In this document: positions 53,222 through 63,317 of the stretch, in pieces
Numbering within the stretch: the stretch's first letter is position 1
Layout: every line of letters starts with the position of its first letter
NCBI GenBank assembly: GCA_030615025.1
Contig: JAUXAB010000006.1
Location: 32,349-96,348 of the forward strand
Direction of reading: 5' to 3'
DNA: 64,000 nt
Source of the DNA: Phycisphaerae bacterium
GTDB lineage: Bacteria > Planctomycetota > Phycisphaerae > Sedimentisphaerales > Anaerobacaceae
The notes under the pieces: model-generated
What the model was told of the DNA's origin: nothing
The model's database searches: none
What the model saw: only the letters and a program-made list of their open reading frames with translations
Position numbers and translations under genes: made by a program

Positions 53222-55024
53222 CTACTGTTTGGAAGGAAACTTTTCTAAAAGCTCTTTCAGCTCATCGGCAAAAAACTTTTCGCGCCATCGGACCGGCTCT
53301 TTTCTGCCCGGCACAAACAGCATACTTACCGGCACACCAGGTTCTTTGTACTTATTTTTCAAAGCGAAGGTGGCCGGATGATCCTTTTCAGTGGTGTCGG
53401 CTTTAATGGCCAAAACGTCTTTCTCCTTGATTAGATTTGCAACATCCTCGCGGGAGTAAACTATTTTGTCCACTACCTTGCAAATCAGACACCAATTTGC
53501 GGTAAACTTAATCAGAACAGCTCTTTGTTCTTCTAAAGCCTTTTCAATCAAAGCGGGGTCATACTGCTGCCAGCCGATAAGCTCACCAGCCGGTGCAGGT
53601 AAAAACGCCCAGCCCGCTGCGACCACCAGGACAACAGCGATAATTCTGACCAGCCACTTACGCCAAAGCACAGAAGCAGGGCTGACCCAGCTACCCCACA
53701 TCCAGATGCAAAACCCGAGCACCACTGCAAAATAAATCACACCCATTCTGCGCATTTGCGGTAGTACCGAAATAAGCCACACGGCAATAACCAGCAGGAG
53801 AAATCCAATGGCCTGCTTAAATAACTCCATCCATCGACCCGCCTTAGGCAGGCGTTTTAACAAGCCGGGCATTGAGGTCAGTATTGCGTACGGCACGGCC
53901 ATCCCGACACCTATAACCATTATCGCAACGGTCCCCAGCGGCAACCTCTGTGTTTGAGCCCAGGCAAAGGCGGCTGCCAAAATCCCAAAGCTGCAAGGCG
54001 TGCTCAAAACGGCAGCCAACAAACCCATGCCTACAGCCCCGGGATAGCCTTTGCCGGAACCAGATTTACTCGCAATCGAAGACGGAACCGTGACTGTAAA
54101 AACTCCGAACATAAATAGTGCCAGCACGACGAGCAGAAGTGCCATTCCGACAACAAAGGCCGGACTGCGAAATTGGTCGCCCCACTGCAAGACCGTTCCA
54201 TAGAAGAGCTGCAAAATGATATTCGCCCCGGCAAGGCACGCGAAGAACAACAATATCCCAAGACAAAAAGCGAGGCCTAACGCTGCCGATTGCCTTCTGC
54301 CTTGCTTTGCCTGTTCGACAATGCGCATTACGATAAGAGGCAGAACCGGCCAGATGCACGGCATAATATTCAGCGACAGGCCCGCCAAAAGCGCCAAACC
54401 AAGAGCAAACCAGGCTGAATAACCTGGCCCCACCGGTGGTGCGACTTGCGCCAAATCCGGTAAGACAAATTTAGGTTCGCTCATCGCGGCATCGCTCGTA
54501 ATTTTGATCTCTGTACCGAGCTGCTCAAAATCCGGCACAAGACATCGCATCTCCGAACACACTGCCCCATCGATGGCAATCTTCACATCAATGCCGCCAG
54601 CTGCGGCAGACTGGCTGACAGTAAACGGCAGAAACACTGTGAATTTCCCGCTGAAAACCTCAATTTCCAGCTTTAGTGTCTCGTCAAAATAGATCTGCGG
54701 CTGGGGAAACCTCGGCTCTGCGAACGTAATAAACTCCTGCTCCGTCGGTTTGAACGTGAGATTCATATCGCCCGGGGCCGAATCCGGCGATGCATAGAAA
54801 TGCCAACCGTTTTTCAGCTCGAAATGAATGGCCAATGCGGATTCGCTGCCGGGGCGAACAACTTCATATTGCTGCTCAACCGAGATAGAAACAACATTGG
54901 TGGAAATTGCACCCCCCGGCGTTGTCGAACTCGCAGACGTTGTGTTCTCACCCAAGGCAAAGCAGTTGAACGCAAAAATGGAAACTGTCCATAATATCGC
55001 AGCAGCTTTTTCCCGCATAGACAC
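53222..55024 (-). CDS. dsbD: Thiol:disulfide interchange protein DsbD
   Basis: The 600-residue protein has a signal helix, an N-terminal DsbD-alpha-like domain (residues about 45-175, GWHFYASPDSAPGD) with C130/C135-type Cys (AVCSEMRCLVPDF), a CcdA-like membrane core (ALLAGLSLNIMPCIWPVLPL and LLAAVLSTPCSFGILAAAF, each with a redox Cys) and a C-terminal thioredoxin domain with FTANWCLICKVVDK. It passes electrons from cytoplasmic thioredoxin to periplasmic proteins. It is followed by nth. Confidence 0.92.
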   Translation of the reverse strand: MSMREKAAAILWTVSIFAFNCFALGENTTSASSTTPGGAISTNVVSISVEQQYEVVRPGSESALAIHFELKNGWHFYASPDSAPGDMNLTFKPTEQEFITFAEPRFPQPQIYFDETLKLEIEVFSGKFTVFLPFTVSQSAAAGGIDVKIAIDGAVCSEMRCLVPDFEQLGTEIKITSDAAMSEPKFVLPDLAQVAPPVGPGYSAWFALGLALLAGLSLNIMPCIWPVLPLIVMRIVEQAKQGRRQSAALGLAFCLGILLFFACLAGANIILQLFYGTVLQWGDQFRSPAFVVGMALLLVVLALFMFGVFTVTVPSSIASKSGSGKGYPGAVGMGLLAAVLSTPCSFGILAAAFAWAQTQRLPLGTVAIMVIGVGMAVPYAILTSMPGLLKRLPKAGRWMELFKQAIGFLLLVIAVWLISVLPQMRRMGVIYFAVVLGFCIWMWGSWVSPASVLWRKWLVRIIAVVLVVAAGWAFLPAPAGELIGWQQYDPALIEKALEEQRAVLIKFTANWCLICKVVDKIVYSREDVANLIKEKDVLAIKADTTEKDHPATFALKNKYKEPGVPVSMLFVPGRKEPVRWREKFFADELKELLEKFPSKQ

Positions 55025-55086
55025 CTTAAAAAATTAAAAACTAAAAAGTAGAAGGAAAAAAGTAAAAGTGCGGATAATTATATTCT

Positions 55087-57066
55087 CTAATTTTTGGTTT
55101 TTGATTTCTTTTCGTCTTTGGCTTGCTCGGCGGCCAACAAATCAGAAACCGTAGGCTTGTCCAACTTGCCACCTTCTATAATCAATTCGACATCATCAGC
55201 GTCAAGAGTTTCGTATTTCAACAGCGCCTTCGCTATTCGGTCAAGTTTGTCCTTGTTTGCTTCTATCAATTCTCTCGCTTTTTTATATGCCTCGTCGGCA
55301 ATCTTTTTTACTTCACTATCGATGGCTTCAGCGGTCTTCTCCGAGTATTCCTTCTCGCCCGGCAGCACATACATCATATCCTTAAGTCCCGCATCCGGCC
55401 CGTAACTAATGAGCCCAAGCTTATCAGACATACCCCAGGTCAAAATCATTTGCTTTGCAATCTTGGTGGTCTGCTGAATATCCGACTGTGCGCCGCTGGA
55501 TATATCATCGCAGAATATTTCTTCGGCGATTCGTCCGCCGAAACACACCTGCAAAAGTGCCATACAATATCTTTTCGTAAATATCGTTCTGTCTTTTTCC
55601 GGCAGGGCAAAAGTCGCTCCACCCATCGGCCCGCGAGGAATGATACTTACCTTGTGCAACGGGTCGGCATCTTTTAGCATAAATTGTACGAGGGTATGGC
55701 CGGCCTCGTGATAAGCGGTAATTTCCTTTTCCTTCTGGTCGATGACCCTGCTCTTTCTTGATCTTCCCCATCTGACCTTGTCCCGTGCCTCTTCGAGGTC
55801 GGCCATTTCGATACAGTCTTTATTTGCCATAGTAGCCGCCAGAGCGGCTTCGTTAATAATAGCAGCGAGGTCTGCACCGCTAAACATAGGTGTGCCTCGT
55901 GCCAGTCTTTCGAGATTTGCATCGGGCCCTAATTTTACATTCTTTGCATGGACTTTCAGGATATCCACCCGGCCTTTCAAGTCGGGCAGGGGGACAAAAA
56001 TCTGCCTGTCAAATCTTCCCGGCCGAATCAACGCCTGGTCTAAAATATCGGCGCGGTTCGTCGCCGCTATCACTATCACCTGGTCGTTCGTATCAAAACC
56101 GTCCATCTCAACCAAAATAGCATTCAGCGTTTGCTCACGTTCGTCGTGACCGCCTCCGACAAAGCTGGCACCGCGTTTGCGTCCAATGGCGTCAACCTCG
56201 TCGAGGAAGATGATGCAGGGCGAATTGTCTTTGGCCTGCTTGAACAAATCTCGTACCCGCGATGCCCCAACGCCAACAAACATCTCCACGAAATCGCTGC
56301 CGGATATACTAAGGAACGGCACATCAGCCTGGCCGGCTATTGCCTTTGCAAGTAAAGTCTTTCCGCAGCCGGGCGGGCCTATAAGCAAGACTCCGCGTGG
56401 GATACGACCACCAAGGCGCTGAAATTTCTTCGGGTTTTTCAAGAATTCGATTATTTCAGCCACTTCTTCCTTTGCTTCTTCGATACCAGCGACGTCCTTA
56501 AATGTAAATTTGACGCGGTCTTTGTTTTGTACTCGATGCTTGCTTCGTCCAAACGACATTAACATTCCGCCGGCACCACCGCGAAGAGGGCGAGCAAAGA
56601 GAAAGTAGAAAATTGCCAATAATACAAGCAGCGGCAAGAGCCAGCTCAACAGCATAGTAAGCCAGATATGCTGCTTTGCAAACTTACACTTGACATCGCT
56701 GGCTGCGAGCAGCGTAGCAAGGCGCTCGCCTACGACATCCGGATTGTAATCAACCGCGAAAGAAACGGACGCCTTTTCGGCCCTGGCGGCAATACCTTTT
56801 TGATTAAATTTACCTGTGATCTCGGTTTCGCCAATTTCGACACTCTCGATTTCATTACTTTCAAGATACCTTTCGAAATCATCCCAATCGATGTTCTCGA
56901 CCCTTCGCCATTGCTGCAGCATCATCATTGCCGTGAATATCACAACTGCAATTATAATATAGCTAAGCGGCCCGCGCCTGTAGCTGGGCAGCGGCGGCTT
57001 TTTCCCGCCTCTGCCTTGCGGGCCAGGACGCGGCCGAGCCGGCTTTTTGTTTTTAGCGTTACTCAT
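55087..57066 (-). CDS. ftsH: ATP-dependent zinc metalloprotease FtsH
   Basis: The 659-residue membrane AAA protease has two N-terminal helices (residues about 35-53 and 136-158) flanking a periplasmic domain, Walker A GPPGCGKT at 230-237, Walker B FLDEVD near 288, the pore motif FVEMFVG, and the zinc site HEAGH at 453-457. It degrades membrane and some soluble proteins. The ATG 57066 (MSNAKNKK) is preferred; an earlier in-frame start would add 18 residues. A proline-rich, basic N-terminus precedes the first helix. Confidence 0.96.
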   Translation of the reverse strand: MSNAKNKKPARPRPGPQGRGGKKPPLPSYRRGPLSYIIIAVVIFTAMMMLQQWRRVENIDWDDFERYLESNEIESVEIGETEITGKFNQKGIAARAEKASVSFAVDYNPDVVGERLATLLAASDVKCKFAKQHIWLTMLLSWLLPLLVLLAIFYFLFARPLRGGAGGMLMSFGRSKHRVQNKDRVKFTFKDVAGIEEAKEEVAEIIEFLKNPKKFQRLGGRIPRGVLLIGPPGCGKTLLAKAIAGQADVPFLSISGSDFVEMFVGVGASRVRDLFKQAKDNSPCIIFLDEVDAIGRKRGASFVGGGHDEREQTLNAILVEMDGFDTNDQVIVIAATNRADILDQALIRPGRFDRQIFVPLPDLKGRVDILKVHAKNVKLGPDANLERLARGTPMFSGADLAAIINEAALAATMANKDCIEMADLEEARDKVRWGRSRKSRVIDQKEKEITAYHEAGHTLVQFMLKDADPLHKVSIIPRGPMGGATFALPEKDRTIFTKRYCMALLQVCFGGRIAEEIFCDDISSGAQSDIQQTTKIAKQMILTWGMSDKLGLISYGPDAGLKDMMYVLPGEKEYSEKTAEAIDSEVKKIADEAYKKARELIEANKDKLDRIAKALLKYETLDADDVELIIEGGKLDKPTVSDLLAAEQAKDEKKSKTKN

Positions 57067-57144
57067 ACCTGATATTCCAGCTATGTGTTTATGCGTACAT
57101 GAGCTGATGCGTTGACTCATCCAGTCATTGACGCATCCACGTTT

Positions 57145-57702
57145 CTACCATTCTTTTTCCATCAATTCTACGATTCTTTGTGCCAAATTGTTTGCTGCAA
57201 GAGCCGACGCATAGCTAAAGTCCTGCCTTTGGTACTCAGAATAGCTCGCCGAGGCAGTGACCGTCTGGTTGTCTATCAGTAATTCTCCCGTTTTCAGGTT
57301 TTTCCAGTTAACCACCGCCCTCAGCAGGACCTCTCTTTCCAGTGGCCGGCCGGTCTCACGCTCGACACTGAGTATTGATCCACCAACCTGTACGATTTGT
57401 CCGCTTATTACGGTGTCAGCGCGGTCTTTGCTGGAAATTATCTTGTACGGCGTTGCTGCCTCGATGCGTTTGGCCAAGGCATCGGACAGCTCGTATTCCA
57501 CACCCCTGCGAAAGCTTTTGTTGTCAAACATTTCCAAGCAAACGCTGCTGACGTCTTGCGGAAACAGCGACTCGCTGGAATAGCCGCTCATTTCGGCGCA
57601 TCCGCAAAACCCTAAACCCAACAAAGTGCACACGAGCACAAGAGCACCCGAGCAAAGGCCGCTTGTGCACTTATGACCACTGTTGACGTTTTCTTTCTTC
57701 AT
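57145..57702 (-). CDS. lptE: LptE-like outer membrane lipoprotein
   Basis: The 185-residue protein has a signal with lipobox GFCGC (Cys35) and the domain pattern VSSVCLEMFDNKSFRRGVEY near 51, ELSDALAKRIE, and DTVISGQIVQVGGSILSV near 95, which is the LptE (LPS-assembly) family. It would help LptD place lipopolysaccharide-like lipid in the outer membrane. Its start overlaps the bamD-like gene by 4 bp. The presence of both supports a real outer membrane. Confidence 0.85.
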   Translation of the reverse strand: MKKENVNSGHKCTSGLCSGALVLVCTLLGLGFCGCAEMSGYSSESLFPQDVSSVCLEMFDNKSFRRGVEYELSDALAKRIEAATPYKIISSKDRADTVISGQIVQVGGSILSVERETGRPLEREVLLRAVVNWKNLKTGELLIDNQTVTASASYSEYQRQDFSYASALAANNLAQRIVELMEKEW

Positions 57703-58715
57703 TTCTTTTTCTCTTCGCTACCGGAATTCTTAATAAGCATTTCCTTTGCCATTTTTGCAGCGTCAGTTTGCGGCCAATCACGTATTACCATATCGTAATA
57801 AAGGTTAGCTGACAGCTCATTGCCCCTTTTCTGATAATACTGGCCGACCTTAAATTGCTTAAAGGCTAATTGTTCGTTTATTAGTTTGAGTTTATCATCA
57901 ATCTCATGTTCTTCGGCTTTTGGATATCGTGATTTGAACTTTTCGTAACAGCTCTTTGCACTATTGTAATAGCTCTCCGGATTAAGGGGTCGGCCAGTTA
58001 AATCTGAGGTATCATACTCAGGTCCTCTATACTTAGCGAGCTTACATCGGGCCATAGCAAGCAGTGCATCCTTAGCGACTTGGTCGGTTTTGCATTGCTC
58101 TTGAATCAGCGACCAGTTGTGATAAGCTTCGTCGAACTTTTTTCTTTCCTGATAACTTTCCGCCACTGCCACAGTTGCTTTTATTCCAATTGGGTCATCA
58201 AGACCAACTCGGTAACCAATCCCCTCCATAATTCTGGCGCCTTCAGCGTATCCCTTCATTTTGAAGACGCCGAGCACCCGTTTTTTCTCGCCCGCCAAAA
58301 AAGCCGTGGCAATGCGAAACCGCCTGTCCAAAGCGGCCTCATAAAATTTGCCTTCGGGACCGAACTCCTCCAGCAACCTGCGGTAGCACCTGGCCGCCTT
58401 GGCAAATTTCCCTCTGCAACGCAGCATCTCCGCCTCGATGAAGATATCCAAATCATTCGAATCGGGCCTTGCAATTTCGGGAAAGTCTGTTTTAAGCTGA
58501 TTAAACGCCTGCAGAGCCGCCCCACATTGGCCCGTGTCAACCAACCTCTTTATTCGAGCCACTGTCAGCAGATACTTATCCTGACTTTGCTGCGATACGG
58601 ACTTGAAATCCCGGGCTTGCCCCAAATGCCGGATTTCGGCCAGGACCGCCGAATAAGCTGACAGCAGCAACATTACGGCCAACACTATTACAACTCGTAT
58701 TCCGTACTTTGGCAT
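57699..58715 (-). CDS. bamD: BamD-like TPR outer membrane assembly protein
   Basis: The 338-residue protein has a signal-like N-terminal helix and at least four TPR units (ARCYRRLLEEFGPEGKFYEA, VAVAESYQERKKFDEAYHNW, AKSCYEKFKSRYPKAEEHEI, YYQKRGNELSANLYYDMVIR). The last units match the YfiO/BamD signature (QYYQKRGNE(L)xAxxYY). BamD is part of the complex that folds beta-barrel proteins. It is the first of a two-gene run with lptE. Confidence 0.85.
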   Translation of the reverse strand: MPKYGIRVVIVLAVMLLLSAYSAVLAEIRHLGQARDFKSVSQQSQDKYLLTVARIKRLVDTGQCGAALQAFNQLKTDFPEIARPDSNDLDIFIEAEMLRCRGKFAKAARCYRRLLEEFGPEGKFYEAALDRRFRIATAFLAGEKKRVLGVFKMKGYAEGARIMEGIGYRVGLDDPIGIKATVAVAESYQERKKFDEAYHNWSLIQEQCKTDQVAKDALLAMARCKLAKYRGPEYDTSDLTGRPLNPESYYNSAKSCYEKFKSRYPKAEEHEIDDKLKLINEQLAFKQFKVGQYYQKRGNELSANLYYDMVIRDWPQTDAAKMAKEMLIKNSGSEEKKK

Positions 58716-58998
58716 AACACACCTGCACCACTATTGACAATTCAGTTATATTATACCCGTTCTTGAAGCCATTGCCAACCCACAACTTAAAATAAAGTAT
58801 CGGCTGATTTTCCCCCCATAATTGCAATTTTAGCGGCTTTTGTCCATCCAGCGAAGCTTGTGCCCCCCAAAGCAGGCAGCGGGGCGGAGCCAGGTCTTCC
58901 ATGGATTATCTGAACTCTATACAGAACAAACAGGCAGGCCGGTGCAAAATTAAAAGATTCAAAAGAGCCGTGAAATACTCAGCTTAAACCCGTACCAA

Positions 58999-59030
58999 TA
59001 AAAAAGGCCGCGAGTAAAATCCTCACAGCC
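58999..59030 (-). terminator. Terminator of the ELWxxDGT protein gene
   Basis: On the minus strand GGCTGTGAG and CTCGCGGCC form an imperfect stem, followed by TTTTTTATT, about 85 bp after the stop codon of the gene at 59116-62199. Its sequence resembles the terminator at 47813-47843. Confidence 0.7.
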
Positions 59031-59038
59031 CTTCTGCC

Positions 59039-59073
59039 GTCATTGCGAGGAGCGAAGCGACGCGGCAATCTCA
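59039..59073. repeat. REP-like palindromic repeat
   Basis: GTCATTGCGAGGAGCGAAGC, then GACGCGGCAATCTCA. It is the third copy of the family at 30636 and 51699. The rest of the spacer 58716-59115 has no visible gene. Confidence 0.65.
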
Positions 59074-59115
59074 ACCCCAATAGAAAATAGTCAATAGTAA
59101 ATATTCAATCCCTTA

Positions 59116-62100
59116 TCACTCCGGCCCGGCTTCCTCCAGCCAGTGGGCTGCAACTATGGCAATGTCCAGGAAATTCACCTTACAGTCACGATTAACATCC
59201 CCCACCGGGAACGGATGGCCTGCATCTCCGCAGAACTCGTACCTTTCATACGCGCCCATCTCCACAATCTCCGGGTAACCCGTTGCCGGAACTCCGGTAT
59301 CGTCAGTGAGTGGGTCGTCTGTAAAACGCGCATTGCCCCCCAAATCCAGCGGCGTCCGCTCACTCGTATTGCCGTCCTCATCCAGGTCAACCGTGTCAGC
59401 CGGTACCGAGCTATTATCGCCCGCATCGATGCAGGGAGAACCAGCCGCAAGCTCCAGGTTATCATCTCCTGTTCCCACCACATCATCCGGCCCGTCCGCG
59501 TCCTTGAACAGCGGATCATCACCGATATTACCTTCGCCGCCCATAGCGCCTGTCCAGCCCTGAACGCAACTGTAGTTAATCACCGGCTTGCTGCTGGAGT
59601 TGTAAATCTGGGCGGACTCATCCATCCCGCCGCTATCGCTGTTGCCCGACAGGATACAGTTAGCCAGTATCTTGTTGCTCATGTAGTTGTGCATCCCGCC
59701 CCCCGATTTTGCCGCATTGCCGCTGAAGGTGCAGTTAGTCAACGTTATGCTGCTGTCATAGTTTAGTATCCCGCCACCGTCCTCGCCTGCCAAGTTGCCG
59801 CTGAATGTGCAGTTAGTAAGCGTCGGGCTGACCTTCTCGTTGTACATCCCGCCGCCGTCCACGTATGCTGAGTTGCCGCTGAAGGTGCAATTGGTCAGTG
59901 TCGGGCTGCTGTGGTCTATGTTGTACATCCCGCCGCCGTTTCCTGCCCAGTTACCGCGGAACGTGCAGTTGGTAATCGTCGGGCTGCTGTAATACCCATT
60001 GTACATCCCACCGCCGTCGGTTTCTGCCGAGTTACCGCGGAACGTGCAGTTAGTCAACGTTATGCTGCTGTCATAGTTTAGTATCCCGCCACCGTCCGCA
60101 ACTGCCGAGTTGCCGCTGAACGTGCAGTTGGTCAGAGTCGGCCGGCTCTGTTGGTTGTACATCCCTCCACCATCGCTCCCTGCCGCATTGCCGCTGAAGG
60201 TGCAGTTAGTCAACGTTATGCTGCTGCCATAGTTTAGTATCCCGCCACCGTCCTCGCCTGCCGAGTTGCCGCTGAATGTGCAGTTAGTCACTGTCGGACT
60301 GCCTGCCTTGTTGCACATCCCGCCGCCCTGTACTGCCGAGTTATAGATGAACGTGCAGTTGGTCACCGCCGGGCTGCCGGCGTCGTTGTACATCCCGCCG
60401 CCGTAGCCCGCCGCTCCTGCACCATCGGCATTGCCGCCGGTAATGGTGAAGCCATCAAGGATGGTCGTGGCATCGGTCCCCTGGCTGGTAACGACGTGAT
60501 AGCTGTTGTCCCTATCCAATCGTTGCAATCCGATGTCGCCGCTGAGGATGGTTTCGTAGGCACTTGGGTCGCGCTGCTCCCAAGTTCCCCCTCCGGAAGG
60601 AAAGCCACCATAGATAGCCACATCATTTATGAGCTGGAACGTCGCCCCCCGGTTTCGGACCGTCTGTCCGCCCCCCCGATCGGGTCTATAGATACCCTCG
60701 GCCACCCAGATGTCCATGCCTGAGACCGCGGCGTCAGTCAGTGCATCCTGGAGATAATTGTAGGCATTGGCCCAGCTTGAGCCGTTGTTGGCGCCAGTGG
60801 CATCGGCATCAACGAAAATGCGATTAGCATGAGTGTAACAACCCCATAACTCGCTTCCGTGCGTGCCATCGTCGGCAGCAAAAAACAATGTGCCGTTGAC
60901 GTTCGTCAGATGGTAAGGCCACGAACCGCCGGCTCCCGGATAGATATCTTTGACCATCTCCGTATTCGTCCCGTTAGTTTTCCATAATTCCCCTCCATAC
61001 GTCCCATCGTCGGCACTGAAGAACAATGTGCCGTTGAAGTTCGTCAGCCCTCCATACAAAGGAATCGAACCGCCTCGCGGATTGATATCGGCGACCATCA
61101 CCGTGCCGGCTTCGGTGCCGTTACTTTTCCATAATTCTTCTCCGTGCGTGCCGTCGTCGGCCCTGAAGAACAATATGCCGTTGACGTTCGTCAGAAATCG
61201 AGGAAACGAACCGTAACCTCCCGGATTGATATCGGCGACCTTCACCGTGCCCATACTGGTGCCGTCACTTTTCCATAATTCAGGTCCGTACGTGGGATCG
61301 TAGGCCTTAAAGAACAATGTCCCGTTCAAGTTCGTCAGCTCTTCAGGCCGCGAATCGACGCCCCACGGATAGATATCTTTGACCATCACCGTATTCGTCC
61401 CGTCACTTTTCCATAATTCCCTTCCGTGCGTGCCATCGTCGGCACTGAAGAACAATGTCCCGTTGAAGTTCGTCAGCCATTGAGGAACCGAACCGTCGGC
61501 TCCCGGATTGATATCCGCGACCATCACCGTGCCGGCTCCGGTGCCGTCACTTTTCCATAATTCACATCCGTTCGTGCCATTGTCGGCAGTAAAGAACAAT
61601 GTGCCGTTGACGTTCGTCAGCTCACAAATATACGAATCGCCGGAGGGATTGATATCTTTGACCATCACCGTTCCGGCTTCGGTGCCGTCACTTTTCCATA
61701 ATTCTCCTCCGTACGTTTCATTGCCGGCACTGAAGAACAATGTGCCGTTGACGTTCGTCAGAGAAGAAGGACACGAACCGGCGTTAATTCCCGGATTGAT
61801 ATCTTTGACCAGCACCGTGCCGGCTTCGGTGCCGTCACTTTTCCATAATTCTTCTCCGTGCGTGCCGTCGTAGGCAGTGAAGAACAATGTGCCGTTGACG
61901 TTCGTCAGATGATAAGTATACGAATGGTCGGCTCCCGGCCAGATATCTTTGACCATCACCGTGCCGGCTTCGCTGCCGTCACTTTTCCATAATTCTATTC
62001 CGTGCGTGCCATTGTCGGCAGTAAAGAACAATGTGCCGTTGACGTTCGTCAGAGAAGAAGGACCCGAACCGACGTATCCCGGATTGATATCGGCGACCAT

Positions 62101-62199
62101 AAACGGCTCTTGCGCTTCGCAATAGCCGCTGATACCGAGCACCACCAGCAAAAATACGGATATTAGCAGCGACGTTCTCAGATTTGTAGTTCCACCCAT
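59116..62199 (-). CDS. Secreted ELWxxDGT-repeat, beta-helix and dockerin-type protein
   Basis: The 1027-residue protein has a signal peptide (to about residue 29). Residues about 35-450 hold nine repeats of about 46 residues with LFFTADDGTHGEELWKSDGT and (M)VKDINPG, predicted to form a propeller. A link (IFVDADATGANNGSSWANAY) is the start of the right-handed beta-helix seen in polymorphic outer membrane proteins, followed by about ten TNCTFSGNSA..DGGGMYN coils. The last 25 residues (GDVNRDCKVNFLDIAIVAAH) form one dockerin-type calcium motif. It is probably a surface protein for binding or anchoring. AGGAGG precedes the ATG. Confidence 0.85.
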   Translation of the reverse strand: MGGTTNLRTSLLISVFLLVVLGISGYCEAQEPFMVADINPGYVGSGPSSLTNVNGTLFFTADNGTHGIELWKSDGSEAGTVMVKDIWPGADHSYTYHLTNVNGTLFFTAYDGTHGEELWKSDGTEAGTVLVKDINPGINAGSCPSSLTNVNGTLFFSAGNETYGGELWKSDGTEAGTVMVKDINPSGDSYICELTNVNGTLFFTADNGTNGCELWKSDGTGAGTVMVADINPGADGSVPQWLTNFNGTLFFSADDGTHGRELWKSDGTNTVMVKDIYPWGVDSRPEELTNLNGTLFFKAYDPTYGPELWKSDGTSMGTVKVADINPGGYGSFPRFLTNVNGILFFRADDGTHGEELWKSNGTEAGTVMVADINPRGGSIPLYGGLTNFNGTLFFSADDGTYGGELWKTNGTNTEMVKDIYPGAGGSWPYHLTNVNGTLFFAADDGTHGSELWGCYTHANRIFVDADATGANNGSSWANAYNYLQDALTDAAVSGMDIWVAEGIYRPDRGGGQTVRNRGATFQLINDVAIYGGFPSGGGTWEQRDPSAYETILSGDIGLQRLDRDNSYHVVTSQGTDATTILDGFTITGGNADGAGAAGYGGGMYNDAGSPAVTNCTFIYNSAVQGGGMCNKAGSPTVTNCTFSGNSAGEDGGGILNYGSSITLTNCTFSGNAAGSDGGGMYNQQSRPTLTNCTFSGNSAVADGGGILNYDSSITLTNCTFRGNSAETDGGGMYNGYYSSPTITNCTFRGNWAGNGGGMYNIDHSSPTLTNCTFSGNSAYVDGGGMYNEKVSPTLTNCTFSGNLAGEDGGGILNYDSSITLTNCTFSGNAAKSGGGMHNYMSNKILANCILSGNSDSGGMDESAQIYNSSSKPVINYSCVQGWTGAMGGEGNIGDDPLFKDADGPDDVVGTGDDNLELAAGSPCIDAGDNSSVPADTVDLDEDGNTSERTPLDLGGNARFTDDPLTDDTGVPATGYPEIVEMGAYERYEFCGDAGHPFPVGDVNRDCKVNFLDIAIVAAHWLEEAGPE

Positions 62200-62288
62200 T
62201 TTTTAACCTCCTAAAAAAAATGTTTTTATTTTCGCATTTTCCACATTATGGTTACTCATCGGCCTAACGGCAATTCAGGGGGACAGGT

Positions 62289-62328
62289 GCTAAAAGTGCC
62301 GCTTTTAGCTACCCTCCTCACGGATAGC
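62289..62328 (-). promoter_or_regulatory. Two adjoining hairpins in the 5' leader of the ELWxxDGT gene
   Basis: On the transcript (minus strand) GCTATCC/GGGTAGC forms a 7-bp stem (62308-62328), directly followed by GCTAAAAG/CTTTTAGC (62289-62309), which shares two bases with it. They lie about 90 bp before the ATG. No known riboswitch consensus was recognised. Confidence 0.45.
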
Positions 62329-62457
62329 CTAAAATACATCAGTATTTATACTATACCGGCTGTTCTTCTCATTTTCAAGAAATAAATGATTTTTTTGACC
62401 TCCTTATGCTGCACCTTCGGTCCTTAAGGCCAAATATACCCTCGATACCAGCATCCA

Positions 62458-62590
62458 ACTTTAGCTCACTTTAGGCACTTTAGTTCACTTTAGCTCACTC
62501 CTCACTAACGAGCATCAAGCATCAAGCATCGAGTATCGAGAATCGAGAATCGAGCATCGAGAATCGAGCATCGAGAATCCAACTTTAGCT
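62458..62590. repeat. TTTAGCTCACT and GAGCATCGAGAATC tandem repeats
   Basis: First, four imperfect copies of CTCACTTTAG (62458-62500), then about nine 7-bp units of the type ATCGAGA/ATCAAGC (62512-62580). Related words are at 37850-37880, 51615-51635 and 52470-52515. No gene is seen between 62200 and 62812. Confidence 0.7.
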
Positions 62591-62682
62591 CACTTTAATC
62601 TCTCCGCGAAACCTGTGGCTAAAAATAAAAAAACCTCCACCTCAAATCCCTCTTTCAAAAACCACGATTCTTAAAGCAGTCC

Positions 62683-62790
62683 ATAAGTATATATGCATAT
62701 ACTTATATCTCTGTGCAAAAACCACAAATCCCTCTTTCAAAAACCACGATTCTTAAAGCAGCCCATAAGTATATATGCATATACTTATAT
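62683..62790. repeat. Two 26-bp palindromes downstream of arsR copy 1
   Basis: ATAAGTATATATGCATATAC followed by TTATAT, at 62683-62708 and 62765-62790, each preceded by CCACGATTCTTAAAGCAG. The second ends 22 bp from the arsR stop codon. Confidence 0.85.
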
Positions 62791-62812
62791 CTCTGTACAA
62801 AAACCCCGCTGT

Positions 62813-63097
62813 CTAATCCCCATCCAGCTCAAATAGCTCGCTGGTGGCCTTGTGAATGCGAGCTATGTTTTGTACATCGAGATGATAATAAACATGGAAC
62901 CCTCTCTTCTGAAATTTTACAATGCGTGCGTCTTTCAGAACTCGAAGATGCTGAGAAGTTGCCGACTGTGATATACCCAGTTGCGATGTCAGTTCAGTAA
63001 CACACAGCGCTCGCCGCTTAAGAACCTGCACAATGCGTATCCTTGCCTCAACCGAAAGCAATTTAAATGCCCCTGCCAGCTTTTCCGCATCAACCAT
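62813..63097 (-). CDS. ArsR-family transcriptional regulator, copy 1
   Basis: The 94-residue winged-helix protein has LSVEARIRIVQVLKRRALCV, the recognition helix SQSATSQHLRVLKDA and the wing IVKFQKRGFHVYYHL, all of the ArsR/SmtB type. It has one Cys (C32 in ALCVTEL) and no CxC metal motif, so it may sense something other than arsenic or use other ligands. GGAGGTGA 6 bp before the ATG is a strong ribosome site. Its promoter region holds three 26-bp palindromes in a 60-bp period. No target gene is linked. Confidence 0.88.
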   Translation of the reverse strand: MVDAEKLAGAFKLLSVEARIRIVQVLKRRALCVTELTSQLGISQSATSQHLRVLKDARIVKFQKRGFHVYYHLDVQNIARIHKATSELFELDGD

Positions 63098-63151
63098 AAC
63101 TGCTCACCTCCATATTTAACACAACCTGATATCGCTACCAAACAGCAGCAC

Positions 63152-63297
63152 ATAAGCATATATACATATACTTATATCTCTGTACAAAAACCACGATTCT
63201 TAAAGCAGTCCATAAGTATATATGCATATACTTATATCTCTATACAAAAACCACGATTCTTAAAGCGGCACATAAGTATATATACATATACTTATAT
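63152..63297. repeat. Three 26-bp palindromes in a 60-bp period before arsR copy 1
   Basis: Copies at 63152-63177, 63212-63237 and 63272-63297 (start to start 60 bp). Each period has the palindrome, then CTCTGTACAAAAACCACG and ATTCTTAAAGC. Central bases are ATATGCATAT or ATATACATAT. They lie 55 to 200 bp before the arsR start codon and are likely operators. Confidence 0.85.
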
Positions 63298-63317
63298 AGT
63301 ATTGTTGCAATTGTCAA
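63291..63317 (-). promoter_or_regulatory. Candidate arsR copy 1 promoter overlapping the outer palindrome
   Basis: On the minus strand TTGACA (63317-63312) and TATAAG (63296-63291) are 15 bp apart. The second box lies inside the palindrome 63272-63297, so a bound dimer would block the promoter. The spacing is short, so this is tentative. Confidence 0.45.

Noticed and set aside
62289..62328. Leader hairpins considered as a cyclic di-GMP (GEMM) riboswitch
   Set aside because: The conserved GEMM words around the ligand pocket are not found.
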